DNA of 64,000 nt from BCD1 sp942492125 (lineage in GTDB: Bacteria; Bacteroidota; Bacteroidia; Chitinophagales; Saprospiraceae): NCBI GenBank assembly GCA_942492125.1, contig CALODM010000023.1, positions 1 to 64,000 on the forward strand, given 5' to 3'. Both the position numbers and the translations under genes were made by a program. Of the stretch, positions 47,058 to 55,608 are shown piece after piece. The notes under the pieces were generated by a model. That model saw only the letters and a list, made by a program, of their open reading frames with translations. It did not search any database and was not told where the DNA came from. Each line of letters starts with the position of its first letter. Position 1 is the first letter of the stretch.

Positions 47058-47762
47058 CTATCCTTCCGCCGCCGCAGCTTCTTTAATGGTATCTGATTCA
47101 ATCAAACCATCACGCAACCAGACCACCCTTTTGGCTTTTTCGGCAATATCCGGTTCGTGAGTTACGAGGATAACCGTATTACCGGCAGCATGGATCTTAT
47201 CAAAGATATCCATAATTTCGATGGAAGTTTTGGTATCGAGGTTACCCGTAGGCTCATCAGCAAGGATAATGGATGGATCATTCACAAGTGCACGGGCAAT
47301 AGCAACCCTTTGTCGCTGCCCCCCGGAAAGTTCGTTTGGTTTATGTTCAACCCTGTCCCCTAATCCGACAGAATCCAGCACCTGCTGGGCTTTTTCAAGG
47401 CGTTGTTTCCTGGGCACCCCGGCATATACCAGTGGCAGGGCAACATTTTCAAGTGCAGTCAGCCTTGGAAGTAAATTAAAGGTCTGGAATACAAAACCAA
47501 TCTCTTTGTTCCTGACATGGGCCAATTCATCATCGGTCATGGTACTGACCTCAGTATCGTTAAGCCAATAACTTCCGCTGGTGGGAGTATCGAGGCAACC
47601 AATAAGATTCATCAGGGTAGATTTTCCAGAACCGGATGGTCCCATCAGTGCGAGGTACTCATTTTTGAAAACATTCATGGTTATATCCTGTAAGGCGTTG
47701 ACCTGGGTGGTTCCCATGATATAAGTCTTCCTCAAATTTTCAACGGAAATAATTGGCTTCAT
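47058..47762 (-). CDS. ABC transporter ATP-binding protein (LolD/MacB type)
   Basis: 234 residues. Walker A GPSGSGKSTLMNLIG (about 41-55), Q-loop VFQTFNLLPRLTA, signature ELSGGQRQRVAIARAL, Walker B IILADEPTGNLDTKT, and H-loop VTHEPDIA. The start KPIISVENLRKTYIMGTTQV and the LolD-like signature fit lipoprotein release or macrolide-type export. The membrane partner is not adjacent. It lies 31 bases after gatC on the same strand and may share its transcript. Confidence 0.92.
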   Translation of the reverse strand: MKPIISVENLRKTYIMGTTQVNALQDITMNVFKNEYLALMGPSGSGKSTLMNLIGCLDTPTSGSYWLNDTEVSTMTDDELAHVRNKEIGFVFQTFNLLPRLTALENVALPLVYAGVPRKQRLEKAQQVLDSVGLGDRVEHKPNELSGGQRQRVAIARALVNDPSIILADEPTGNLDTKTSIEIMDIFDKIHAAGNTVILVTHEPDIAEKAKRVVWLRDGLIESDTIKEAAAAEG

Positions 47763-47793
47763 TGTTTATTTCGATTTTAACAATAGTATTTAT

Positions 47794-48084
47794 TTATTTT
47801 ATCACTTTGGGTACCTTAAAGAAGGTACCGTCCTGGTCAGGAGCATTCCTCAGGGCATCTTCCCGGGTAATGTCGGATTTTATGGCATCTGTTCTCCAGA
47901 TATTCTGATTTTCTTCATTGACATACACCAGAGGTTCTACTCCTTCCGTGTCCAGGTCGTTGAGCTTTTCAACCATTTTGAGGATTTCATTTAAATCCTC
48001 ACGGATTTTTTTCCTTTCGGAATTGCCCAATTCCAGCCTGGCCAGCTTTTCGAGTTTTGAAATTAACTTATTATCTATTACCAT
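47794..48084 (-). CDS. gatC: Asp/Glu-tRNA amidotransferase subunit C
   Basis: 96 residues, the usual GatC size. Motifs are LEKLARLELGNSERKKI near the start, LNEILKMVEKLNDLDTEGVE in the middle, and REDALRNAPDQDGTFFKVPKV at the end. It stabilises GatA in the GatCAB complex that makes Gln-tRNA(Gln) and Asn-tRNA(Asn). gatA and gatB are not in the window. Confidence 0.95.
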   Translation of the reverse strand: MVIDNKLISKLEKLARLELGNSERKKIREDLNEILKMVEKLNDLDTEGVEPLVYVNEENQNIWRTDAIKSDITREDALRNAPDQDGTFFKVPKVIK

Positions 48085-48369
48085 ATCAAAATATTAGAAG
48101 TTCGTACCCTTTTACTCGCTTAATGAACTTAAACGCATGATTTTTTACACGTATTAAGATCCTTCCCGAAAGTCATTCCAGCCCTTCAGTATCTATTTAT
48201 TCACGAACAATTTAAAATTATCTGTACAAAACTATCAAAAAATGAAAATTTATCGTTTAATCTGCTTTTGAATTAAAAAATAACCACATAAATTATATTT
48301 TCGCATGTGGCTACCACCAGGTTTACCTAAAGGTATCAAAAATTGAAAACTTCTTTGATATAAACAACT

Positions 48370-49008
48370 ATGAGCGAAGAAAAGAAAATCATCAAGCATA
48401 TCGCAATTGCCGGGAACATCGGTGCCGGAAAAACGACCCTTTGTACACAACTGGGAAAACAATTCGGTTGGGATGTACATTATGAGTCTACCGAAAACAA
48501 TCCCTACCTGAGTGATTTTTACAACGACATGCAACGGTGGTCCTTCAATCTCCAGATATTCTTCCTCAATAACAGGTATCAACAGGTTTTAAAAATATTG
48601 CAGGGGAATAAAACAGTGATCCAGGACAGAACCATTTACGAAGATGCTTATATCTTCGCTCCCAACCTCCACGACATGGGATTGATGGCCTCCAGGGATT
48701 TCGAAAATTATTTCAGTCTTTTTAAAACCATGTCATCCCAGATACAACCCCCGGACCTCCTGATTTACCTCAAAGCAGGCATTCCTACCCTGGTAGATCA
48801 TATTCAATCCAGGGGAAGAGATTATGAAGGGAGTATGAGCCTTGACTATCTCAAACGACTCAATGAAAGATATGATAACTGGATAGAGACTTACGACGAA
48901 GGAAAATTACTGGTCATCCACGCCGACGATATCGACTTCAAGAATAACCCCGAAGATGTGGGGAAAGTGGTGGATATGGTCAATGCGGAGTTACACGGGT
49001 TATTTTAG
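48370..49008 (+). CDS. deoxynucleoside kinase
   Basis: 212 residues. P-loop IAIAGNIGAGKTTLCTQLGK (about 12-30), nucleoside site WSFNLQIFFLNNRYQQ, the DRS-like motif IQDRTIYEDAYIFA, and LDYLKRLNERYDNWIETYDE near the LID/C-terminus. It phosphorylates deoxyadenosine and/or deoxycytidine in the salvage pathway. Single gene. Confidence 0.93.
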   Translation: MSEEKKIIKHIAIAGNIGAGKTTLCTQLGKQFGWDVHYESTENNPYLSDFYNDMQRWSFNLQIFFLNNRYQQVLKILQGNKTVIQDRTIYEDAYIFAPNLHDMGLMASRDFENYFSLFKTMSSQIQPPDLLIYLKAGIPTLVDHIQSRGRDYEGSMSLDYLKRLNERYDNWIETYDEGKLLVIHADDIDFKNNPEDVGKVVDMVNAELHGLF

Positions 49009-49020
49009 CCTTACCGGATC

Positions 49021-49052
49021 ATAGATACTATTTTATGGAAAATAGTATCTAT
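49021..49052. terminator. bidirectional terminator between dNK and hypC
   Basis: Perfect 14-bp stem (ATAGATACTATTTT with AAAATAGTATCTAT) around an ATGG loop, with the stem's own T and A runs on either side. It lies in the gap between converging genes. Confidence 0.7.
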
Positions 49053-49081
49053 TCATTACCAACGCTCAACTTTTTCAAAGC

Positions 49082-49339
49082 CTAGGGCACCTCCTGCTCC
49101 AATTCATCCAACTCTCCCAACTGTTTGAGTAACTCAAATGTTTTGTGAGCCTCTTCCTCGTCCACTACACTGATGGCTGCGCCAACGTGAACCAATACAT
49201 AGTCCCCTACTTTGGCCTCCGGCACCATGGTGAGGTTGACTTCCTTTTTGATGCCTTCAAAAGAAACCTTTCCAAGGCGGAAAACATCATCCAGCTGGGA
49301 TGAAATTTCAACTAATTTTCCAGGAATTGCTAAACACAT
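49082..49339 (-). CDS. hypC: hydrogenase maturation chaperone HypC
   Basis: 85 residues from MCLAIPGKLVEI; the N-terminal Met-Cys is essential for the family and fixes the start at 49339 over the longer open frame. HypC/HybG binds HypD and the hydrogenase large-subunit precursor and carries the Fe(CN)2CO fragment. DYVLVHVGAAISVVDEEEA is typical of the beta-barrel. Downstream of hypB on the same strand (81 bases). Confidence 0.96.
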   Translation of the reverse strand: MCLAIPGKLVEISSQLDDVFRLGKVSFEGIKKEVNLTMVPEAKVGDYVLVHVGAAISVVDEEEAHKTFELLKQLGELDELEQEVP

Positions 49340-49420
49340 TTGATTGATGATTTTGGATTGAAGAATGAAGGTTGCTGTTCGATTCACAATCAACAACCTT
49401 CCTTCTTCAATAATAAATCC

Positions 49421-50239
49421 TTATTTCATTTTACTTTTCAGCCATTCGTACCATTGATCCATACCTTCTCCTGTTGTTGCAGAAACTTCAAAGAATTGCA
49501 GATGAGGATTAACTCTTCTGGCATAATCCTTGGTTTTTTCAACATCAAACTGCAGGTAAGGCAACAAATCCACTTTATTGATCAAACAAATCTGTGAGCT
49601 GTCAAACATGTCGGGATATTTGATCGGTTTATCCTCGCCTTCCGTTACACTGATGATAACCACCCGTGTTTCCTCACCCAGATCAAACATGGATGGACAA
49701 ACGAGATTTCCCACATTCTCAATCATAAGAATAGAATCATTCTTTGGATCTAGTTTTTTAACGGCTTTGTTGACCATGTCGCTGTCGAGATGGCAACCTT
49801 TACCGGTATTGATCTGGACAACCGGTACATTGAGATCATCGATCCGTTGTGCGTCATTAAAGGTCTGTTGATCTCCCTCGATGATATAAAAATCAATTTC
49901 AGATTTGAGATCTGTGAGGGTTTTTTCCAGGATACTTGTTTTACCGGAACCGGGTGAACTCACCAGGTTAACCGCAAAAATGTTTCTGGCCTCAAAATAA
50001 CCCCGGTTGCGTTCTGCTACCAATTGGTTATTCTGAAGGATATCCCTTTCCAGTTCAATGACGGTTTTGTGCGTATGATCATGGCCATGGGCATGATGAT
50101 GGTGATGGTGTTCGTGACCATGTTCATGTTCATGTTCATGTTCATGATGGTGGTGATGATCCTGCATTTCTATTTTTTCTCCGGGTTTCAATATGCTTAC
50201 TTCATTTTCAGCATCCCCGCATCCGCAAGTTGTACACAT
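49421..50239 (-). CDS. hypB: hydrogenase nickel-insertion GTPase HypB, His-rich
   Basis: 272 residues. N-terminal MCTTCGCGD gives Cys2, Cys5, Cys7 for a high-affinity nickel site. Residues 28-57 form a His-rich stretch with 20 His. The GTPase domain has P-loop VSSPGSGKTSILE, then EGDQQTFND, INTGKGCHLD, LMIENVGNLVCPSMFDLG and NKVDLLP. It inserts Ni into the hydrogenase large subunit with HypA and may store Ni on the His tract. Between hypA and hypC. Confidence 0.97.
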   Translation of the reverse strand: MCTTCGCGDAENEVSILKPGEKIEMQDHHHHHEHEHEHEHGHEHHHHHHAHGHDHTHKTVIELERDILQNNQLVAERNRGYFEARNIFAVNLVSSPGSGKTSILEKTLTDLKSEIDFYIIEGDQQTFNDAQRIDDLNVPVVQINTGKGCHLDSDMVNKAVKKLDPKNDSILMIENVGNLVCPSMFDLGEETRVVIISVTEGEDKPIKYPDMFDSSQICLINKVDLLPYLQFDVEKTKDYARRVNPHLQFFEVSATTGEGMDQWYEWLKSKMK

Positions 50240-50435
50240 AATAATTTATTATTCGAGTCCGTCTCCATTGGCAGACTCCTGTAAACAAAGAACGAAAAAG
50301 TAAAAGGTTTGATTTTATCAACCAGGTGTTTTACTAATTTCATTACCAATGATAAACGCTTACAATCTTACCAAAAAAAGACAGAAGAAGAACTTGAGCA
50401 TCAAATTTCATCTTCCGTCTTTAGATTTTTGTTGC

Positions 50436-50777
50436 TTAAACCACTTCCAGGGCTTTGACTCTCATTTCTCTGCCTTTCAGAATATGCTTGAAATAACTGC
50501 CACAATTAGGGCAGCAATCATAATGATTATCCAGGTTAAATTCCTGATCACAATCATTGCACACTGCACTGGCCGGGATAATGTCAATCGTTCGTTCAGC
50601 ATTTTCCAAGACCGAATCTTTTACCGCCATTGGCCAGACGAACTCGAGAGAACTGATCTCGACGCCTGAAAGTGTTCCGATTTCCAGTTCAATAAGGGAA
50701 ACGGAACTGGCCCTGGCTTTTTGTGTTTCAGTCTCGGCAATTTTAACGATGCCCATGGCAATGGAAAGTTCATGCAT
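50436..50777 (-). CDS. hypA: hydrogenase nickel metallochaperone HypA
   Basis: 113 residues. MHELSIAMGIVKIAE has the nickel-binding His2. The zinc site has CNDCDQEF and CCPNCGSYF. LIELEIGTLSGVEISSLEFV is typical. It delivers Ni with HypB. It starts 2 bases after the small membrane-protein gene, so these two are translated together. Confidence 0.96.
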   Translation of the reverse strand: MHELSIAMGIVKIAETETQKARASSVSLIELEIGTLSGVEISSLEFVWPMAVKDSVLENAERTIDIIPASAVCNDCDQEFNLDNHYDCCPNCGSYFKHILKGREMRVKALEVV

Positions 50778-50779
50778 GT

Positions 50780-50977
50780 TTATCTCGTCGTTGCTTTTTT
50801 ATAAAGAAAATAAGCTCCGATTGCCACAAATGCAACCACTGGAATGATATGCAATGGAGAAGCTAAATAATGGCTTAAAGAACCTCCTGAAAATGTTCCA
50901 TGTCCTTCATGAGCCTGCGCTAAAAAAGGCAAACATAATAACAATGAGGCAAACGAAATTTTTATTCTACTCAACAT
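50780..50977 (-). CDS. small membrane protein with HEGHG motif, in hyp operon
   Basis: 65 residues from the ATG at 50977 (MLSRIKISFASLLLCLPFLA). A signal peptide ends at AQA, leaving mature HEGHGTFSGGSLSHYLASPL and one transmembrane helix (IIPVVAFVAIGAYFLYKK). The mature N-terminal HxxH with more His nearby resembles the start of HupE/UreJ-type nickel transporters, but the protein is far too short to be one. It is translated just before hypA and divergent from hyaA. A role in metal handling or hydrogenase assembly is inference. Confidence 0.68.
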   Translation of the reverse strand: MLSRIKISFASLLLCLPFLAQAHEGHGTFSGGSLSHYLASPLHIIPVVAFVAIGAYFLYKKATTR

Positions 50978-51040
50978 ATTGACAATAAATTTTATCAAGA
51001 AATAATGAAATAATCTATACACACAAAGTTGTCATTTTTT

Positions 51041-51071
51041 TTTGGAAAATGAAAGAATCTTCATATATTTA
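51041..51071 (+). promoter_or_regulatory. candidate promoter of the hydrogenase structural operon
   Basis: TTTG (51041-51044) and TATATTTA (51064-51071) are separated by 19 bases, the Bacteroidota -33/-7 spacing, with one mismatch to TAnnTTTG. It lies 79 bases before the hyaA ATG, in the divergent gap to the hypA operon. No other regulator site is recognised. Confidence 0.5.
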
Positions 51072-51149
51072 GCAAATAAAATTTCTGAGCACCAAACCAT
51101 GGCAAAATTTTTATTTAGATTAAATTAAAATAACATAAAAATTTGCCTA

Positions 51150-52292
51150 ATGTTTCCTACAAAAAAAAGAGATACCTATTTTGAAAGTATCTTAAAAAGC
51201 GGCTATTCGCGTCGTGACTTCATGAAATTTGCCACTTTCATGGCGGCTTACATGGGGCTGGAAACGACCGCGATCGGCCAAATCGCCGAAAAGCTGCAAA
51301 ACACTCCCCGTGTTCCGGTAATATGGGAACATTTTCAGGAGTGTACCTGCTGCAGCGAATCCTTCATTCGTTCTGACCACCCAATAGTGGCAGACATTAT
51401 TCTCGACCAAATATCGCTGGATTACACCATGACGCTTATGGCGGCCTCTGGTCATCAGGCTGAAGCGGCCAAGCACGATACTATGGAAAAATACAAAGGA
51501 AAATACATCCTTTGTGTGGAGGGTTCTGTTCCACTTGGGGATGATGGGAATTATTGTACCATCGCCGGTAGAACAGCCATTGAAATTCTCAAAGAATCTG
51601 CCGAAGGTGCTGCTGCTATCATCGCCTGGGGTAGTTGTGCGAGCAATGGCTGTGTACAGGCTGCATCACCAAATCCAACCAATGCAGTGCCTATTCACAA
51701 GATCATTAAAAACAAGCCGATCATACGCGTTCCCGGTTGTCCGCCAATCGGGGAAGTCATGGCTGGTGTTATTGTTCACTACGTAACTTTTGGCAGATTG
51801 CCTGAAACCGACCGTTTGGGACGTCCAAAAGCTTTCTACTCCAAACGGGTACATGACAGTTGCTACAGAAGACCTTATTACGATGCCGGCCTCTTCGCTG
51901 AAACATTTGATGATGAAAATGCCAAGGAAGGATACTGCCTTTACAAGGTAGGCTGTCGCGGACCGATGACTTACAATGCCTGTGGTACCATTAAATGGAA
52001 CAACGGTGTGAGTTATCCGATCCAGTCCGGACATGGATGTATTGGCTGCAGTGAAGATAACTTCTGGGACAATGGGCCTTTCTATGAAAGAATGACCAAT
52101 ACACCTGGATTTGGCATAGAATCCAATGCCGATAAAATTGGTAAAGTTGCAGCTGTTGCGGTAGGCGCGGGTCTGGTGGCACACGGCATTGCAGCGAATG
52201 TCCGCAAACGCAGGTACCTGAAGACCAGAATCACAAGAGGTAAAGAAAATCTGGAACACCTGGATTTAGAGAATAACGAAAATAAGGCTTAA
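51150..52292 (+). CDS. hyaA: [NiFe]-hydrogenase small subunit, oxygen-tolerant type
   Basis: 380 residues. Twin-arginine signal SRRDFMK (about 20-26). The proximal cluster has Cys65, extra Cys67, Cys68, Cys163, extra Cys168 and Cys197 (motifs ECTCCSES, GSCASNGCVQ, GCPPIGE). Offsets from the first Cys to 163, 168 and 197 (98, 103, 132) equal those of E. coli Hyd-1, so a [4Fe-3S] cluster and oxygen tolerance are expected (group 1d-type). Medial/distal ligands lie in VGCRGPMTYNACGTIKWN and SGHGCIGCSEDNFWD. A C-terminal helix (VAAVAVGAGLVAHGIA) anchors it in the membrane, facing the periplasm. Confidence 0.96.
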   Translation: MFPTKKRDTYFESILKSGYSRRDFMKFATFMAAYMGLETTAIGQIAEKLQNTPRVPVIWEHFQECTCCSESFIRSDHPIVADIILDQISLDYTMTLMAASGHQAEAAKHDTMEKYKGKYILCVEGSVPLGDDGNYCTIAGRTAIEILKESAEGAAAIIAWGSCASNGCVQAASPNPTNAVPIHKIIKNKPIIRVPGCPPIGEVMAGVIVHYVTFGRLPETDRLGRPKAFYSKRVHDSCYRRPYYDAGLFAETFDDENAKEGYCLYKVGCRGPMTYNACGTIKWNNGVSYPIQSGHGCIGCSEDNFWDNGPFYERMTNTPGFGIESNADKIGKVAAVAVGAGLVAHGIAANVRKRRYLKTRITRGKENLEHLDLENNENKA

Positions 52293-52377
52293 CCCTTCCT
52301 TTTATCTCTTTTAAATTTTTAAATCATTGCTTTCAAAAAACACAAATCGTTGAAAGCAGGCAATAAAATTCAAAAAA

Positions 52378-54111
52378 ATGGCTGAAAGAATAGTAGTCGA
52401 TCCCATAACCCGTATTGAAGGGCATTTGCGTATCGAGGCGGAGATAAAAGACGGGGTAATTACGGACGCATGGAGCTCGAGCACCATGGTTCGTGGAATA
52501 GAAAATATCGTCCGGGGACGCGACCCGAGGGATGTCTGGGCTTTTGTTCAGAGAACCTGTGGTGTTTGTACTACCGTACACGCACTGGCATCCGTAAGGG
52601 CAGTTGAGGACGCACTTGACATCGTCGTACCTCCCAATGCAGAGTTGGTACGAAATATCATGGTCGCTGCCTTATACATGCACGACCACGTGGTACACTT
52701 CTATCACCTGCACGCACTGGATTGGGTGGATGTGGTCAATGCACTACAAGCAGATCCAAAAGCGACCTCGGAGCTGGCACAGAGTATTTCCAACTGGCCA
52801 AAGAGCTCTCCGGGATACTTCTCTGACATAAAAAAGCGACTGACCAAATTCGTCGAAAGTGGCCAGTTGGGTATTTTTGCCAACGGATACTGGGGACATC
52901 CCCAGATGAAATTGCCGGCAGAAGCCAATCTGATGGCTGTTGCCCACTATCTGGAAGCGCTTGAATGGCAGAAGGAAATAGTCAAAGTTCACACCATTTT
53001 CGGTGGTAAGAACCCCCACCCCAACTACCTGGTGGGTGGTATGGCCTGCGCTATCAATACAGAGAGTCCCGGAGGTTTGAATGCCGAAAGGCTCGCCTAT
53101 GTGGGCAGGCTGATGGAAGAAGGTAAACGTTTTGTAGAACAGGTCTATATTCCTGACCTGCTGGCCATCGCTTCCTTCTATAAAGATTGGGGCGCTATTG
53201 GTAAAGGATTCGGAAACTATATGTCTTATGGCGAATATCCTACCAATGGCTACCGCGATGTCTCTGGTTTCAAATTCCCTCAGGGAGTTATTCTTGACAG
53301 AGATCTCTCTAAAGTGCATGATGTCAACCACCGTAACAACGAAGAAATCCGCGAATTTGTCAACAACTCCTGGTATGATTATTCAGGTGGTGACAGTGAG
53401 TCATTGCACCCATGGGAGGGTGAAACCAATATTAATTACACCGGCCCTAAGCCTCCTTATGACCATCTTGATGTAGATCAAAAATATAGTTTCATCAAAA
53501 CACCAAGATGGAAAGGAATGCCAATGGAAGTTGGTCCGTTATCCAGGATTTTGGTCGGTTATGCCAGCGGTCATAAAGAAATTCAGGAAGAAGTAGGAGC
53601 TGTATTGAAATACCTTGATGTTCCTGCAGAGGCCTTATTCTCTACTTTGGGCAGAACGGCGGCCCGTGGTCTTTGTGCTAAGCTGTCAGCTCGCTGGGGA
53701 ATGGAATTCTACAACCAGTTGCTGGACAACATCAAAAACGGAGACAGCAGGATGGCCAACATGGAACGCTGGGAACCTAAATCCTGGCCTGCAGAAGCCA
53801 AGGGCGTAGGTTACATGGAAGCACCCCGAGGCGGTTTGGCCCACTGGATCAGGATCAAGGATGGTAAGACCGAAAATTACCAGCAGGTAGTACCTACTAC
53901 CTGGAATGGTTCTCCAAGAGATCCTAACGGGCAGCGTTCACCATATGAATCTACTTTAATAGGAACTCCGGTAGCCAATTCCGAATTGCCTTTGGAAATT
54001 ATCCGGACCATTCACTCTTTCGACCCTTGCCTGGCGTGCTCGGTACACCTTTACGATGAGCACGGTAAGCACATTTCACAAGTCCGGAATATCTCCGCCT
54101 GCGATGTTTAA
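52378..54111 (+). CDS. hyaB: [NiFe]-hydrogenase large subunit
   Basis: 577 residues. The N-terminal L1 motif RTCGVCTTVHALASVRAVED gives Cys61 and Cys64; the C-terminal L2 motif DPCLACSVH gives Cys551 and Cys554 with His557, after which 20 residues (LYDEHGKHISQVRNISACDV) are expected to be removed by HyaD. The opening VVDPITRIEGHLRIE is typical of group 1 enzymes. The active site binds Ni and Fe(CN)2CO and oxidises H2. Exported with HyaA. 85 bases after hyaA. Confidence 0.97.
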   Translation: MAERIVVDPITRIEGHLRIEAEIKDGVITDAWSSSTMVRGIENIVRGRDPRDVWAFVQRTCGVCTTVHALASVRAVEDALDIVVPPNAELVRNIMVAALYMHDHVVHFYHLHALDWVDVVNALQADPKATSELAQSISNWPKSSPGYFSDIKKRLTKFVESGQLGIFANGYWGHPQMKLPAEANLMAVAHYLEALEWQKEIVKVHTIFGGKNPHPNYLVGGMACAINTESPGGLNAERLAYVGRLMEEGKRFVEQVYIPDLLAIASFYKDWGAIGKGFGNYMSYGEYPTNGYRDVSGFKFPQGVILDRDLSKVHDVNHRNNEEIREFVNNSWYDYSGGDSESLHPWEGETNINYTGPKPPYDHLDVDQKYSFIKTPRWKGMPMEVGPLSRILVGYASGHKEIQEEVGAVLKYLDVPAEALFSTLGRTAARGLCAKLSARWGMEFYNQLLDNIKNGDSRMANMERWEPKSWPAEAKGVGYMEAPRGGLAHWIRIKDGKTENYQQVVPTTWNGSPRDPNGQRSPYESTLIGTPVANSELPLEIIRTIHSFDPCLACSVHLYDEHGKHISQVRNISACDV

Positions 54112-54149
54112 TGAGTTGAACGAGTTTTAATTAATTAAAAAAGTAAAAA

Positions 54150-54914
54150 ATGGCTACGAATAATTTTAAAAGGGTCTTTGTTTGGGAAATGCCGGTTAGG
54201 GTATTTCACTGGATAACAGTGGGTACCGTTACCGCATTGACCATCACGGGATTCCTTATAACGAATCCACCGGCTATCATGTCGGCTTCCGAAGCCACTG
54301 ACAGCTATTGGTTTGGCATAGTACGCTACATTCACTTTTTGTCAGCATATATTTTCTTTTTCAACATGATCATGCGCGTTTACTGGTCCTTTGTGGGAAA
54401 TAAATTTGCCCACTGGTCCAACTTCTGGCCTTTTAACAAAAGAATGCTTAAAAACACATTGCATGTACTAAAGGTTGACGTCCTGTTGATGAACGAAAAG
54501 GAACATGACTTGACTAACCTGAGTGTAGGTCACAATGCCGTTGCCGGATTTTCCTATATGATTTTATTCCTGCTTGCCTTGGTACAGGTATTTACAGGAT
54601 TTGGTCTTTACGCTGATATGTCAGGATGGTTCCTGCCTAAAATGTTTGCCTGGGTAATACCTACCCTTGGTGGGGACTTTGCCGCAAGGATGATTCACCA
54701 TGCAACCATGTGGCTTATGATCATTTTTGTTATGATCCACGTTTACCTGGTATTTTTCCATGATTGGTTGGAAGGCAGAGGAGAGACTTCCTCTATGATC
54801 AGCGGGTATAAATTCGTAAGAAAAGAAAGAATCCGTGATCCGGAAAGTATTACTGAAACAGCAGTCGAGAAAATTGAAAAAGTATTAAATAAAGAAACAG
54901 AAGGCAGACCATAG
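54150..54914 (+). CDS. hyaC: hydrogenase b-type cytochrome subunit
   Basis: 254 residues. Four transmembrane segments with His ligands (VFHWITVGTVTALTITGFLI, YIHFLSAYIFFFNMIMRVYW, AVAGFSYMILFLLALVQVFT, MIHHATMWLMIIFVMIHVYL). The opening VWEMPVRVFHW is typical. It moves electrons from the small subunit to quinone. 38 bases after hyaB. Confidence 0.95.
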   Translation: MATNNFKRVFVWEMPVRVFHWITVGTVTALTITGFLITNPPAIMSASEATDSYWFGIVRYIHFLSAYIFFFNMIMRVYWSFVGNKFAHWSNFWPFNKRMLKNTLHVLKVDVLLMNEKEHDLTNLSVGHNAVAGFSYMILFLLALVQVFTGFGLYADMSGWFLPKMFAWVIPTLGGDFAARMIHHATMWLMIIFVMIHVYLVFFHDWLEGRGETSSMISGYKFVRKERIRDPESITETAVEKIEKVLNKETEGRP

Positions 54915-55071
54915 TTCTATTAGAACTTGAGTAATAATAAATAAAGCAGTTGGTCGAAGTCAAAAGCTTTTGGTCTGTGGCAACCAGCAGCGTACCGCAG
55001 ATTTGATATTTCCCAATCAGGAAGTAAGTAAAAGTTTTTGTTTTCATCCAACTGCTTTTTATCTTTATAAC

Positions 55072-55608
55072 ATGAGTGAACACAATCCGATTGAAGGCAG
55101 ACCGGGTATAGGATATTTCCCACACGAACGAGACAAAAGTAACAGGATTCTGGTCATGGGTATTGGCAATTACCTCATGGGGGATGAAGGTATTGGTGTA
55201 CACCTGGCTCACCAACTGGAAAAAAAAGGTTGCCCGCCCAATGTAGATGTGCTGGATGGGGGTACAGGAGGTTTTTCCCTGATGGGATACTTTGACGATT
55301 ACCCTGTCATCATCTTTGTCGATGCAACTATGGATAGCAAGCCTCCAGGAAGTATTTCTTTGATCAAACCCAAATTTGCCGCCGACTTTCCTAAAACCCT
55401 CAGCGTACACGATGTTGGATTAAAAGATATGGTAGAAGCCGTTTATATTACCGGCAAAGTTCCGAAAATGTACCTCTTCACCATTTCCATTGCTGAAATC
55501 AAACCAATGACCATGGAATTGAGTCCGGAAGTAGAAGCCTGCATTCCCGGTTTAATTGAACAAATTGAACAACTGGCAGCTAACGAATCTTTTAAAAACG
55601 ACCATTGA
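55072..55608 (+). CDS. hyaD: hydrogenase maturation protease
   Basis: 178 residues from MSEHNPIEG at 55072, rather than the longer frame from 54970. The start of the catalytic fold RILVMGIGNYLMGDEGIGVH has the nickel-binding Glu/Asp of this family, followed by DGGTGGFSLMGYF and a conserved SVHDVGLKDMVE with a His. It cuts the C-terminal tail of HyaB once Ni is inserted. Its stop overlaps the hypF start by 4 bases. Confidence 0.94.
   Translation: MSEHNPIEGRPGIGYFPHERDKSNRILVMGIGNYLMGDEGIGVHLAHQLEKKGCPPNVDVLDGGTGGFSLMGYFDDYPVIIFVDATMDSKPPGSISLIKPKFAADFPKTLSVHDVGLKDMVEAVYITGKVPKMYLFTISIAEIKPMTMELSPEVEACIPGLIEQIEQLAANESFKNDH

Noticed and set aside
50024..50284. Met-rich plus-strand frame resembling a membrane protein
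   Set aside because: It is the antisense of the HypB His tract; CAT/CAC codons read as ATG/GTG on the other strand.
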